NCBI GenBank assembly: GCA_003223895.1
Contig: QHXD01000284.1
Location: 1,075-7,225, forward strand
Reading direction: 5' to 3'
Source: Acidobacteriota bacterium
GTDB taxonomy: Bacteria > Acidobacteriota > Terriglobia > 20CM-2-55-15
DNA length: 6,151 nucleotides
Shown here: positions 1 through 5,645 of the stretch, in pieces
Layout of the letters: each line of letters starts with the position of its first letter
Position numbering within the stretch: position 1 is the first letter of the stretch
Translations under genes and position numbers: made by a program
The notes under the pieces: generated by a model
Told to the model about the DNA's origin: nothing
Database searches by the model: none
The model's input: the letters and a program-made list of their open reading frames with translations, nothing else

Positions 1-1
1 C

Positions 2-814
2 GAATTCGATCAGGCCGGGAATGTCGTTCAAGGATGGGGCGGCCCGGGTCCCGGCTACGAATGGCCCGACCTCGAGCACGGGATTTTTGTCGATTACAAA
101 GAAAACGTCTGGATCACCGGGAACGGAGGGAAGGACACGAACATTCTGAAGTTCACCAGGAATGGGAAGTTCCTTTTGCAGATCGGCCACCACGGAAAAT
201 CCGGCGGCAATAATGACACCGAGAACCTGAACCGGCCTGCGGGCATTGTGGTGTACCCAAAGACGAATGAGGTTTTCGTCGCGGATGGGTACAACAACCG
301 GCGCGTGATTGTTTTCGACGCGGATACGGGCGCCTTCAAACGGATGTGGGGAGCCTATGGAAACAAGCCCGACGACAACGCTCCCCGCGCTCGCGTATAC
401 GAGGGACCGGGCTCGCCGCAGTTCAACCTTCTGCATGGTATTCGAATTTCGAACGACGGCCTGGTCTACGTTGCGGACCGCGTGAATAGCCGGATTCAAG
501 TCTTCAAACCGGAGGGAACTTTCGTCAAGGAAGGATACATTGAGCGGAAGACGTCTTCGAACGAAGGAACCGCGTTTGATATCGCGTTTTCACCGGACAA
601 ACAGCAACAGTTCATCTACGTTCCGGACGGGAGCAACAAGAAGGTGCAGATCCTGAATCGAGATTCGCTCGAGGTCGTGGGCTTCTTCGGTGGGTACGGC
701 GGACACGGCGCCGGACAGTTCTTCCACGTTCATAGTATTGCGAGCGATTCGAAGGGGAACATTTACCTTGGAGAGTCGTTCGGGGCGCGCGTGTTGAAGT
801 GGGCTGCTAAGTAG
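2..814 (+). CDS. PAL-like NHL-repeat beta-propeller (3' part; start lies outside the window)
   Basis: The frame is open from base 2 to the TAG at 812-814 (270 codons), so the N-terminus is missing. Repeating NHL-type blades are visible, such as VFVADGYNNRRVIVF, VYVADRVNSRIQVF and IYLGESFGARVLKW. The blade pattern matches peptidyl-alpha-hydroxyglycine alpha-amidating lyase (PAL), the zinc lyase half of animal PAM. Counting from the first complete codon, three histidines fall where PAL has its zinc ligands: H26 in LEHGI, H145 in LLHGI and H244 in HVHS. Y97 in DGYNNRR and R160 in ADRVNSR match the catalytic Tyr and one catalytic Arg. The Asp that follows the last zinc His in PAL is Ser here (S245). 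No membrane segment is seen in the visible part. Export is likely by analogy but cannot be checked. It converges on the 278-aa gene across the palindrome. True lyase activity is uncertain, because many bacterial NHL proteins share the fold without a known reaction. Confidence 0.85.
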   Translation, partial: EFDQAGNVVQGWGGPGPGYEWPDLEHGIFVDYKENVWITGNGGKDTNILKFTRNGKFLLQIGHHGKSGGNNDTENLNRPAGIVVYPKTNEVFVADGYNNRRVIVFDADTGAFKRMWGAYGNKPDDNAPRARVYEGPGSPQFNLLHGIRISNDGLVYVADRVNSRIQVFKPEGTFVKEGYIERKTSSNEGTAFDIAFSPDKQQQFIYVPDGSNKKVQILNRDSLEVVGFFGGYGGHGAGQFFHVHSIASDSKGNIYLGESFGARVLKWAAK

Positions 815-928
815 AGGCATTAAACACAAAGACACAAAGGGCATAAAGACACAAAGAAAGGCCGGAATTAAAATAGTCATTAATTCCGGCCTTTCTTTGT
901 GCCCTTTGTGTCTTTGTGTTTAATGCCT
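815..928. repeat. Near-perfect long palindrome between convergent stop codons
   Basis: The left arm (815-870) and right arm (881-928) are reverse complements over 48 bases with no mismatch. The only difference is an extra 8 bases (844-851, taaagaca) in the left arm. The loop is 10 bases (871-880). The arms are built of short units resembling caaagaca: about four in the left arm and three in the right, so the 8-base difference looks like gain or loss of one unit. The palindrome begins directly after the TAG of the propeller gene and its last base is shared with the TAA of the 278-aa gene. It would form a very stable hairpin in transcripts from either side and probably acts as a bidirectional terminator or 3'-end protector, although neither side has a clear T-run. 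It may also be a dispersed repeat. Confidence 0.95.
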
Positions 929-1764
929 TACTTCACAGTCACGGTCACATCATACGTCGAGGACAGCTGCCCGTCGTTCGCGACCGCCCGAAGCACATAT
1001 GTGCCGGGCGCGCTGAAGCTCGCTTTCGAAGTGAGTGTGACCGGCTGGCCGTACACTGCTGCGCCGCTGGTAGCCGGACTGAATTGAACTTTGCCTGGAC
1101 CCCGATACACGATCCACTTGATCTGCACGCCCGATTCGCGGCGGGCGGCATCCTGGTTGGAAAGCAGGTTGGGGTCTGAAACGGAGTTGGAAGCGCCCGG
1201 GCGCAAGGTCCGTTTGGGAAGTCCGTCGTCGGTGGCCGTGACGGTCAAGGTCACCGCATTCGGCAGAGTCACGGTTTGAGCTGAACTTCCCCTGATCGAG
1301 GGGGCTTCATTGCCTGGTGCGATAACACCGCCTCCGTTGTTTTCGGCGATGACCTCATCGTTCAATTCCCATTCCGGCTGGAGCCAGGCCTTCGCCTGGT
1401 TGGTCTTTCCCCGCGAGGTCAGTGTCCATACCAGTCTCTGCTGCTTGTCCCAGTCTTTTGGCACGACAACTTTGAACACGAAGCGCTGGCGTCTGGGATA
1501 GAAATGAGTCGGCTGGCCTCGATCACCGGATGGCTCGATCGCGTTGTTCGGCCCGATCGGGATGTCGACCTCCTCCTCGTAATTCCGGTTGAGGTACCCG
1601 AAAACCATGCTGTAGGTTCCGTCGGGGTTTTGTTCCCATCCTTCAAAAACGGGAGCGACATCCTGACCTGTCGCAAACCGGATCTGGCCGCCGAAAGTAA
1701 CGGCGGCCAGAACCAGAAGGAAACAACAGGCGATACCGGCTGCCCAATTTCCCCGCCTTGTCAT
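928..1764 (-). CDS. Secreted or membrane-anchored protein with Ig/PKD-like C-terminal domain, unknown function
   Basis: 278 aa. The N-terminus has basic residues (RR at 3-4) and a hydrophobic stretch at about 8-25, read as an uncleaved signal anchor or a signal peptide. Residues about 37-135 form a compact module beginning APVFEGWEQNPDGTYSM and rich in Trp, Tyr and charged residues. I do not recognise it as a named domain. Residues about 155-278 are Ser/Thr/Val-rich beta-strand sequence ending GTYVLRAVANDGQLSS and YDVTVTVK, typical of PKD, cadherin-like or Ig-like folds of surface proteins. The ATG at 1762-1764 overlaps the TGA of the upstream cytochrome/copper gene (ATGA), and an AAGAGG site lies 8 bases upstream inside that gene, so translation is probably coupled. 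The context suggests an envelope partner or scaffold for the copper protein. No catalytic residues are apparent. Confidence 0.85.
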   Translation of the reverse strand: MTRRGNWAAGIACCFLLVLAAVTFGGQIRFATGQDVAPVFEGWEQNPDGTYSMVFGYLNRNYEEEVDIPIGPNNAIEPSGDRGQPTHFYPRRQRFVFKVVVPKDWDKQQRLVWTLTSRGKTNQAKAWLQPEWELNDEVIAENNGGGVIAPGNEAPSIRGSSAQTVTLPNAVTLTVTATDDGLPKRTLRPGASNSVSDPNLLSNQDAARRESGVQIKWIVYRGPGKVQFSPATSGAAVYGQPVTLTSKASFSAPGTYVLRAVANDGQLSSTYDVTVTVK

Positions 1765-3041
1765 TCAACTTGCCTCTTCAGTTTTGCCTTTCGAACTTCA
1801 GTCTGCTGTTTGAACTCTTCGTCGGACAAATAGTAATAGCTGACCCAGGAGAAACCCATTTCGTCGATGGTCCGCTGTCCATAGGTCACCTGCGCGTCCG
1901 GATCCGGGTTGAACTTGTTCGAGGCCGAGTTGTTATGCCACGAAGTGACATGCAGAACGGTGCCTGCAGGCAGCAGCGGCTGCTCGTCCTCGTTGTAGAG
2001 ATACACGAGGTGCCACGCGAACTGATATCGACTGACGCAGCTCAGCATCTCGACTTTCTGGCCGCCCGGGTAGATGGCCTCCATGCATTGCGCCTTCCCG
2101 CGGTTATGCATATGAGGCTGGAATGACAGAATCCGCGTTGGTTTGGTGAGAGTAGTGTAGCCATCGGTCCGCACGTTGTCCGTGTTTGGAGGAATGTCGA
2201 GATCGGCGCTGCGGCCGATCCGATCGGTGAGCTGGACATATTTTGGCACGTACCCTTTTGGATAGAACTTGAGACCCAGAGCAACATTCGCCGCCATCTC
2301 CTGGCCAATCGCATGAAGATGCAAATTGAAGCTGAACTTGGTCCCGGCCTTGATCAAGCGGGCCGCGCCCTCCGCGAACACGTCTCCGTTCTTGCCGAGG
2401 GCGTATTCATTGAGGAAGTTTCCCTGGTCGTTGCTGCCGCCATCGGGGGCGACATCACCATCCTCGTCGTTCTTCATCGACGTTACCGCGTGGTGGACCA
2501 CTCTAAAACCCTTCGTCGGTTTCGTCTCGATCGCCTGGAGATATCGATCCTCCTTCAGGCCGGGATCCACGACGATGTCCACCCACCGGTCGGGCGCCTT
2601 GGCCGGCACGATGAGATCTTTCGGCAGCGTCACGACGAGATCCGGCGTAGCGATGTGCCATTTGTCCAGATCTTCGAACTGGCGCGGCTTCGGCATGTCT
2701 GCGGGGTCTCCCTTCACCGCGCCGCTGTCCGCCCACTTGACGATCGTGGCGATCTCTTCATCGGAAAGCGACACATCGTTTGTGAAATGGCGCACGCCCA
2801 CATTCTTGTCGACGTACCAGGGCGGCATTTCCCGAAGGGCGACCTTCTCCTTGATCGACCTGGCCCAGGGCCGCGCGTCCTCGTAGGTGAGCAATGACAT
2901 CGGCGCAAACGTGTCCGGCCGATGACATACCTGACAGTGGCTCTGCAAGATGGGCGCAACATCCTTCGTGAATGTGACCTGCGCCTGAGCTGCCGTCACC
3001 ATCAACGCAATCATGGCAATCGAACTCAAAACGAATCTCAT
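1761..3041 (-). CDS. Exported cytochrome c fused to a PHM/DBM-like copper type II monooxygenase fold
   Basis: 426 aa. A cleavable signal peptide is clear (residues 1-20, cut after AQA). Residues about 21-110 are a single-haem cytochrome c domain with CQVCH at 36-40. M48 and M72 (EMPPW) are candidate distal ligands. Residues about 130-405 match the two-domain fold of peptidylglycine alpha-hydroxylating and dopamine beta-monooxygenases. H183-H184 in VHHAV and H241 or H243 in HLHAIG correspond to the CuH (CuA) ligands. H310 and H312 in PHMHNRG plus M395 in TIDEMGF correspond to CuM (CuB); in rat PHM the ligands are His107, 108, 172, 242, 244 and Met314. The order and approximate spacing agree. 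The likely location is periplasmic. The haem domain could feed electrons to copper. The substrate is unknown. It is the second gene of the operon, 58 bases after the 322-aa gene and overlapping the 278-aa gene by 4 bases. The ATG at 3041 has GGAG 9 bases upstream. The domain assignment is strong; catalysis is inferred. Confidence 0.9.
   Translation of the reverse strand: MRFVLSSIAMIALMVTAAQAQVTFTKDVAPILQSHCQVCHRPDTFAPMSLLTYEDARPWARSIKEKVALREMPPWYVDKNVGVRHFTNDVSLSDEEIATIVKWADSGAVKGDPADMPKPRQFEDLDKWHIATPDLVVTLPKDLIVPAKAPDRWVDIVVDPGLKEDRYLQAIETKPTKGFRVVHHAVTSMKNDEDGDVAPDGGSNDQGNFLNEYALGKNGDVFAEGAARLIKAGTKFSFNLHLHAIGQEMAANVALGLKFYPKGYVPKYVQLTDRIGRSADLDIPPNTDNVRTDGYTTLTKPTRILSFQPHMHNRGKAQCMEAIYPGGQKVEMLSCVSRYQFAWHLVYLYNEDEQPLLPAGTVLHVTSWHNNSASNKFNPDPDAQVTYGQRTIDEMGFSWVSYYYLSDEEFKQQTEVRKAKLKRQVE
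1773..1778 (-). promoter_or_regulatory. Ribosome binding site within the upstream gene
   Basis: On the minus strand AAGAGG precedes the ATG at 1764 by 8 bases. It lies inside the 3' end of the 426-aa gene and supports this start and the ATGA stop/start overlap. Confidence 0.6.
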
Positions 3042-3050
3042 GTTATTTCG

Positions 3051-3054
3051 CTCC
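3051..3054 (-). promoter_or_regulatory. Ribosome binding site of the cytochrome/copper protein gene
   Basis: GGAG on the minus strand, 9 bases before the ATG at 3039-3041. It supports the start, which also gives a complete signal peptide. Confidence 0.55.
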
Positions 3055-3065
3055 GTTTTCTTGAT

Positions 3066-3118
3066 GGCTGCGCCCTATCGGGCTTGCATTCGCAGCCGCT
3101 CATTTTTTCGCAGCGGCT
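3066..3118 (-). other. Overlapping, mutually exclusive hairpins at a gene junction
   Basis: Between the first two genes of the minus-strand operon, agccgct (3094-3100) can pair with agcggct (3112-3118). Alternatively ggctgcg (3066-3072) can pair with cgcagcc (3091-3097), enclosing or competing with a small gccc/gggc hairpin (3072-3083). Bases 3094-3097 are shared, so the two main stems exclude each other. No T-run follows on the minus strand, so this is not a classical terminator. It could tune read-through or mRNA processing, or be chance in GC-rich sequence. Confidence 0.35.
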
Positions 3119-4068
3119 TTCTCTTCGGCCCGCGCCCCGGCAAGGACGCCCGCCAGGCCGTAATTTCCTTCGTGACAAGCGTATTCAAATAGCTGCCCAA
3201 TAGCCTTCTTCATGGGAATTTCTCCGGACCAGGGTTTGGCCCAGGTCGTCTCATCTTCGATCGTGAACTGGTAGCGGAGCGTGTCCGCGTCGGTACGCGT
3301 GAATCGTTCGATGATACGGAGGTTCTCGCTGGATCCCCTGAAGTTCGTTTTATCGGTGAAATTGGTTGTCTCCACGACGAGCGTATTGCCCTCCCAATGG
3401 CCGCGCGCGTCTCCGAACCACTGGCGGACGTTTTTGGGAAGATGCGGGCTACCGTTCAACGGGATGACTCGAGCGTCATGAATCATCTCCGTCACGATCA
3501 CCACATAATCGGGATTTTGAACGATCTGGTAGTTGCTGTTGTAATTCGCAGGCAGCATGGGGGGTCCGGACTGCGGTGTCAAAAGACAGCGCTCCTGTAA
3601 GGATCGGTTCTCCGGACCATCAAAGGCGCCGCCCAATCGTCGTCTGGCTTCTGCGCGTTCGGCGTTTCTTTTCTGACCTTCCGGTGTTACAGGAGGAACT
3701 TTTCCGTCCGCTGGATCGACAATCAACGAGGTCCGCATTGTGGATACGACCTTTCCCCGATCCCGCCAGAACTCGTTATAGGCACGGCCGACGTCGGCAT
3801 CGGCAGCTCCATCCCGGCGATCTCCGTTAGCGTCGTAAACCGCTTTCTTTTCGAATTCAGCCGCTTCCTTTTCCGTCAGGAACTGTTTCCCGGCGAACTC
3901 ACCAGGCCGTTCCAAAGGTGTTACGGTGGCGTTCGTCCAGATTCCTTGAATGTCCGGCTTACCATCGGCTGTGCGGGGCGGAGTCCAGGTCTTCTGGCCG
4001 GAGGCGGGTACCGCCACAAGTATCACGACCACCAGAGCAACTGTAGAAGTGAGAAATCGGTGGTTCAT
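3100..4068 (-). CDS. Conserved exported protein of unknown function
   Basis: 322 aa. The signal peptide covers residues about 1-24 (hydrophobic 9-20, cleavage near PASG/Q). The mature part begins with a PDIQGIW segment (38-44), of a kind I associate with a family of secreted proteins abundant in Acidobacteriota and other soil bacteria but with no known activity. Other stretches that look conserved are MIHDARVIPL (195-204), GDARGHWEGNTLVVETTNF (219-237) and YACHEGNYGLAG (296-307). There are only two cysteines after the leader, C161 and C298, so a disulphide is possible. The C-terminus is Ala/Lys-rich. No enzyme motif is recognised. It is the first gene of a probable three-gene operon, followed after 58 bases by the cytochrome/copper monooxygenase gene, which suggests a periplasmic role linked to that protein. 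The ATG has a near-ideal AGGAGGG ribosome site 6 bases upstream. Confidence 0.9.
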   Translation of the reverse strand: MNHRFLTSTVALVVVILVAVPASGQKTWTPPRTADGKPDIQGIWTNATVTPLERPGEFAGKQFLTEKEAAEFEKKAVYDANGDRRDGAADADVGRAYNEFWRDRGKVVSTMRTSLIVDPADGKVPPVTPEGQKRNAERAEARRRLGGAFDGPENRSLQERCLLTPQSGPPMLPANYNSNYQIVQNPDYVVIVTEMIHDARVIPLNGSPHLPKNVRQWFGDARGHWEGNTLVVETTNFTDKTNFRGSSENLRIIERFTRTDADTLRYQFTIEDETTWAKPWSGEIPMKKAIGQLFEYACHEGNYGLAGVLAGARAEEKAAAKK

Positions 4069-4074
4069 TGGAAA

Positions 4075-4081
4075 CCCTCCT
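4075..4081 (-). promoter_or_regulatory. Strong Shine-Dalgarno site of the operon's first gene
   Basis: AGGAGGG on the minus strand lies 6 bases before the ATG at 4066-4068. It fixes the start and fits a well-translated leading gene. Confidence 0.75.
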
Positions 4082-4113
4082 GTTCAGTTCGTGCGTTTGT
4101 CGACGTGAAACAG

Positions 4114-4119
4114 ATTGTA
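4114..4119 (-). promoter_or_regulatory. Putative -10 element of the minus-strand operon
   Basis: TACAAT on the minus strand lies about 46 bases before the ATG at 4068 and is a good sigma-70 type -10 match. No convincing -35 sits at 16-18 bases: TTTTCA is present but only 14 bases upstream. The call is tentative. Confidence 0.3.
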
Positions 4120-4217
4120 CCCCTTCAGCACGTTGAAAACCCGGCTTTTTGCCCTGACACAGCCACTCCTCTTTCGCAAGGCTGAAGTGTCCCAATTAAG
4201 CAGAACGACGGGGAATG

Positions 4218-4310
4218 CACGTAGCCGCGGGCTTTATGCCCGTGTTCAAATTCCGCCATTAGAATTCTTTAATTGTGCTTGAACGCGGGCGTAAAGCCCG
4301 CGGCTACGTG
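4218..4310. repeat. REPIN-like pair of inverted GTAG palindromes
   Basis: The arms at 4218-4249 and 4279-4310 are reverse complements at 30 of 32 positions. The two differences are C/T, which would be G-U pairs in one RNA orientation. Each arm is also a hairpin of its own. In the left arm CGCGGGC (4226-4232) pairs with GCCCGTG (4238-4244) through one G-T wobble; in the right arm CGCGGGC (4284-4290) pairs perfectly with GCCCGCG (4296-4302). On its own strand each hairpin is preceded by GTAG (4221-4224; ctac at 4304-4307). A GTAG tetranucleotide followed by a short palindrome, in an inverted pair of about 93 bases, is the known layout of REP doublets or REPINs mobilised by RAYT (REP-associated tyrosine) transposases. 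The 29-base spacer is AT-rich. No transposase is in the window. Confidence 0.8.
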
Positions 4311-4484
4311 GCCCGCTGGAGACATCTCAAAAATTCAAATGGGCTACTCGCGGCTGACGACGCGGTTTTCGTCCACTTCTCACCTTTTAATTTGGACAGT
4401 TCAGCCTCCAAGAGGAGGGGAATGCGTGGGTCAGTGGCAGTCAAGCTTTAAGGAAGGGCCTGATTGTAATAGACTGCACAAAGT

Positions 4485-4491
4485 AAGGAGG
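4485..4491 (+). promoter_or_regulatory. Shine-Dalgarno site of the dehydratase gene, short spacing
   Basis: AAGGAGG is followed by only 4 bases before the ATG at 4496. This is a tight but usable spacing, and the strong match supports this start. The start also yields the complete twin-arginine leader. Confidence 0.65.
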
Positions 4492-4495
4492 CCAC

Positions 4496-5626
4496 ATGGA
4501 CCGCCGGAAGTTCGTGCGTATGGCTGGAGGCGGAATCGCAGCCGGCCAATTGGCCGAGGCTGTTGCGGCCGCGCAAGTAGCCGCCAGCCCAGCGCGTCAG
4601 TCTGCGAACAGCAAGGGGAAGCAGCGGAAAGCGCTGATGAAGGTTGGGACGCAGCACGGCGACTCGGACGAAATCCTCCGAGTCATGGCCGGGTTCGGAG
4701 TCAATTACATCTGCAGCCGGCTTCCTTCTGAGCGTCTTGACGAGCGCTGGTCGGTTGATGGTCTTTCGCGGCTCCGCGAGCGTATCGAGTCGTTCGGCCT
4801 CACACTTGACGTGGTGCCGCTGCCAATGAGTTCCAACTACATCACGAAGGCGGAGCTTCCAAATATCATGCTGGGCAGAAGTCCGGAGCGGGATCGAGAG
4901 ATCGATGACGTTTGCCAGATGATCCGGAACACGGCCAAGGCAGGTATCCCTTGTCTCAAATACAACATGACTTTTCTCGGTGTGCCTCGCACCGAATCGA
5001 CGAAGGGCCGCGGTGGTGCCGAATACAGCACGTTCGTTTACGACAAAGCGAAACAGGATCCACCGCTGACCGAAGCGGGACCCATTGATGCTGACAAATA
5101 CTGGGAGCGCATTACGTATTTCCTGGAGCGCGTGGTTCCGGTCGCTGAAGAATACAAGGTGAAGCTGGCTTGCCACCCGCAAGATCCTGGAATGCCTCGA
5201 GGCCGGGGTTTCAGGGGCGTCGAAACCGTGCTCGGCTCGGTTGAAGGTCTCAAGCGATTTGTTTCCATCAAGGAGAGTGCCTACCACGGCCTGAATTTCT
5301 GCCAGGGCACCGTTGCGGAGATGTTACAGAAGCCCGGGCAGGAAATCTTCGATGTGATCCGCTACTTCGGCAGCCGGAAGAAGATCTTCAACGTTCATTT
5401 CCGAAACATCCGTGGAGGTTTTCTCAACTTCCAGGAAACGTTCATCGACGACGGCGATGTCGATATGTTGAAGGCGATGCGCGTTTATAAGGAGGTCGGA
5501 TTTGACGGGATGATGATGCCGGATCACGTTCCGAAGATCCAGGGCGACACGAATAGTTACCAGGGCTTCGCTTTCGCGTTTGGATACATCAAGGCGCTGA
5601 TCGCGGCGGTTGCGGCCGAATCGTGA
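4496..5626 (+). CDS. uxuA: Mannonate dehydratase (UxuA-like) with twin-arginine leader
   Basis: 376 aa. It probably dehydrates D-mannonate to 2-keto-3-deoxy-D-gluconate in hexuronate breakdown. The TIM-barrel family is recognised from KYNMTFLG (155-162), ACHPQDPG (225-232), NFCQGT (267-272), NVHFRNIRG (299-307) and MMPDH (340-344). H227, C269, H301 and D343 match the family's metal ligands by position in these motifs, and the His of the PDH motif (H344) matches its catalytic His. The first 30 residues are unusual: MDRRKFVRMAGGGIAAG has the RR, the following F and an Ala/Gly-rich weakly hydrophobic stretch, as in Tat signals, so the folded metalloenzyme may be exported. The E. coli enzyme is cytosolic. 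No other hexuronate gene lies next to it; the downstream neighbour converges on it. A related sugar-acid dehydratase or epimerase-like barrel protein cannot be excluded. Confidence 0.82.
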   Translation: MDRRKFVRMAGGGIAAGQLAEAVAAAQVAASPARQSANSKGKQRKALMKVGTQHGDSDEILRVMAGFGVNYICSRLPSERLDERWSVDGLSRLRERIESFGLTLDVVPLPMSSNYITKAELPNIMLGRSPERDREIDDVCQMIRNTAKAGIPCLKYNMTFLGVPRTESTKGRGGAEYSTFVYDKAKQDPPLTEAGPIDADKYWERITYFLERVVPVAEEYKVKLACHPQDPGMPRGRGFRGVETVLGSVEGLKRFVSIKESAYHGLNFCQGTVAEMLQKPGQEIFDVIRYFGSRKKIFNVHFRNIRGGFLNFQETFIDDGDVDMLKAMRVYKEVGFDGMMMPDHVPKIQGDTNSYQGFAFAFGYIKALIAAVAAES

Positions 5627-5645
5627 GTCTCGCGACTCATTTTTT
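5624..5645 (+). terminator. Intrinsic terminator built over two stop codons
   Basis: The perfect palindrome tgagtc-tcgc-gactca (5624-5639) is followed by six T (5640-5645), a compact rho-independent terminator for the plus-strand gene. The stem begins with that gene's TGA and ends with the reverse complement of the TGA of the convergent gene. In the minus-strand transcript the loop reads GCGA, a stable GNRA tetraloop, but no T-run follows, so termination in that direction should be weaker. Confidence 0.75.

Larger units (their letters stand above)
4069..4495. other. Divergent intergenic region without a gene
   Basis: This 427-base gap separates the minus-strand operon from the plus-strand dehydratase gene, so it must hold promoters for both unless they lie within genes. 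I see a possible -10 for the operon (4114-4119), the REPIN-like inverted pair (4218-4310) and a Shine-Dalgarno site (4485-4491). No convincing promoter for the plus-strand gene is visible between 4311 and 4480. The open frames that cross the region carry no recognisable protein signature. Confidence 0.7.

Noticed and set aside
590..1087. Opposed short frames that both encode MPFVSLCLMP
   Set aside because: The identical peptides arise only because both frames run through the arms of the 815-928 palindrome, and they overlap well-supported genes.
1715..1730. Possible lipoprotein box (GIACC) in the 278-aa protein
   Set aside because: The cysteines lie at residues 13-14, before the main hydrophobic stretch, and the -3 position is Gly rather than Leu or a similar residue, so a signal anchor or ordinary signal peptide is more likely.
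2313..2897. Two long plus-strand open frames (186-194 codons) opposite the cytochrome/copper protein gene
   Set aside because: They are antisense shadows of a gene with a signal peptide, haem motif and copper-ligand motifs; their low-complexity Arg/Ser/Val composition fits no family.
4218..4310. Reading the inverted pair as a simple bidirectional terminator
   Set aside because: It lies between divergent genes, not at gene ends, has no T-run after the stems, and the GTAG-led double hairpin fits a REP doublet better.
4273..4731. 152-codon plus-strand frame upstream of and overlapping the dehydratase start
   Set aside because: It begins inside the REPIN-like spacer, has no good ribosome site, and overlaps a gene with a strong AAGGAGG site and a Tat leader in another frame.
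4448..5287. Long minus-strand open frame (279 codons) opposite the mannonate dehydratase gene
   Set aside because: It lies wholly opposite a gene with clear family motifs, has no ribosome site or recognisable domain, and its length is explained by the codon bias of the real gene in GC-rich DNA.
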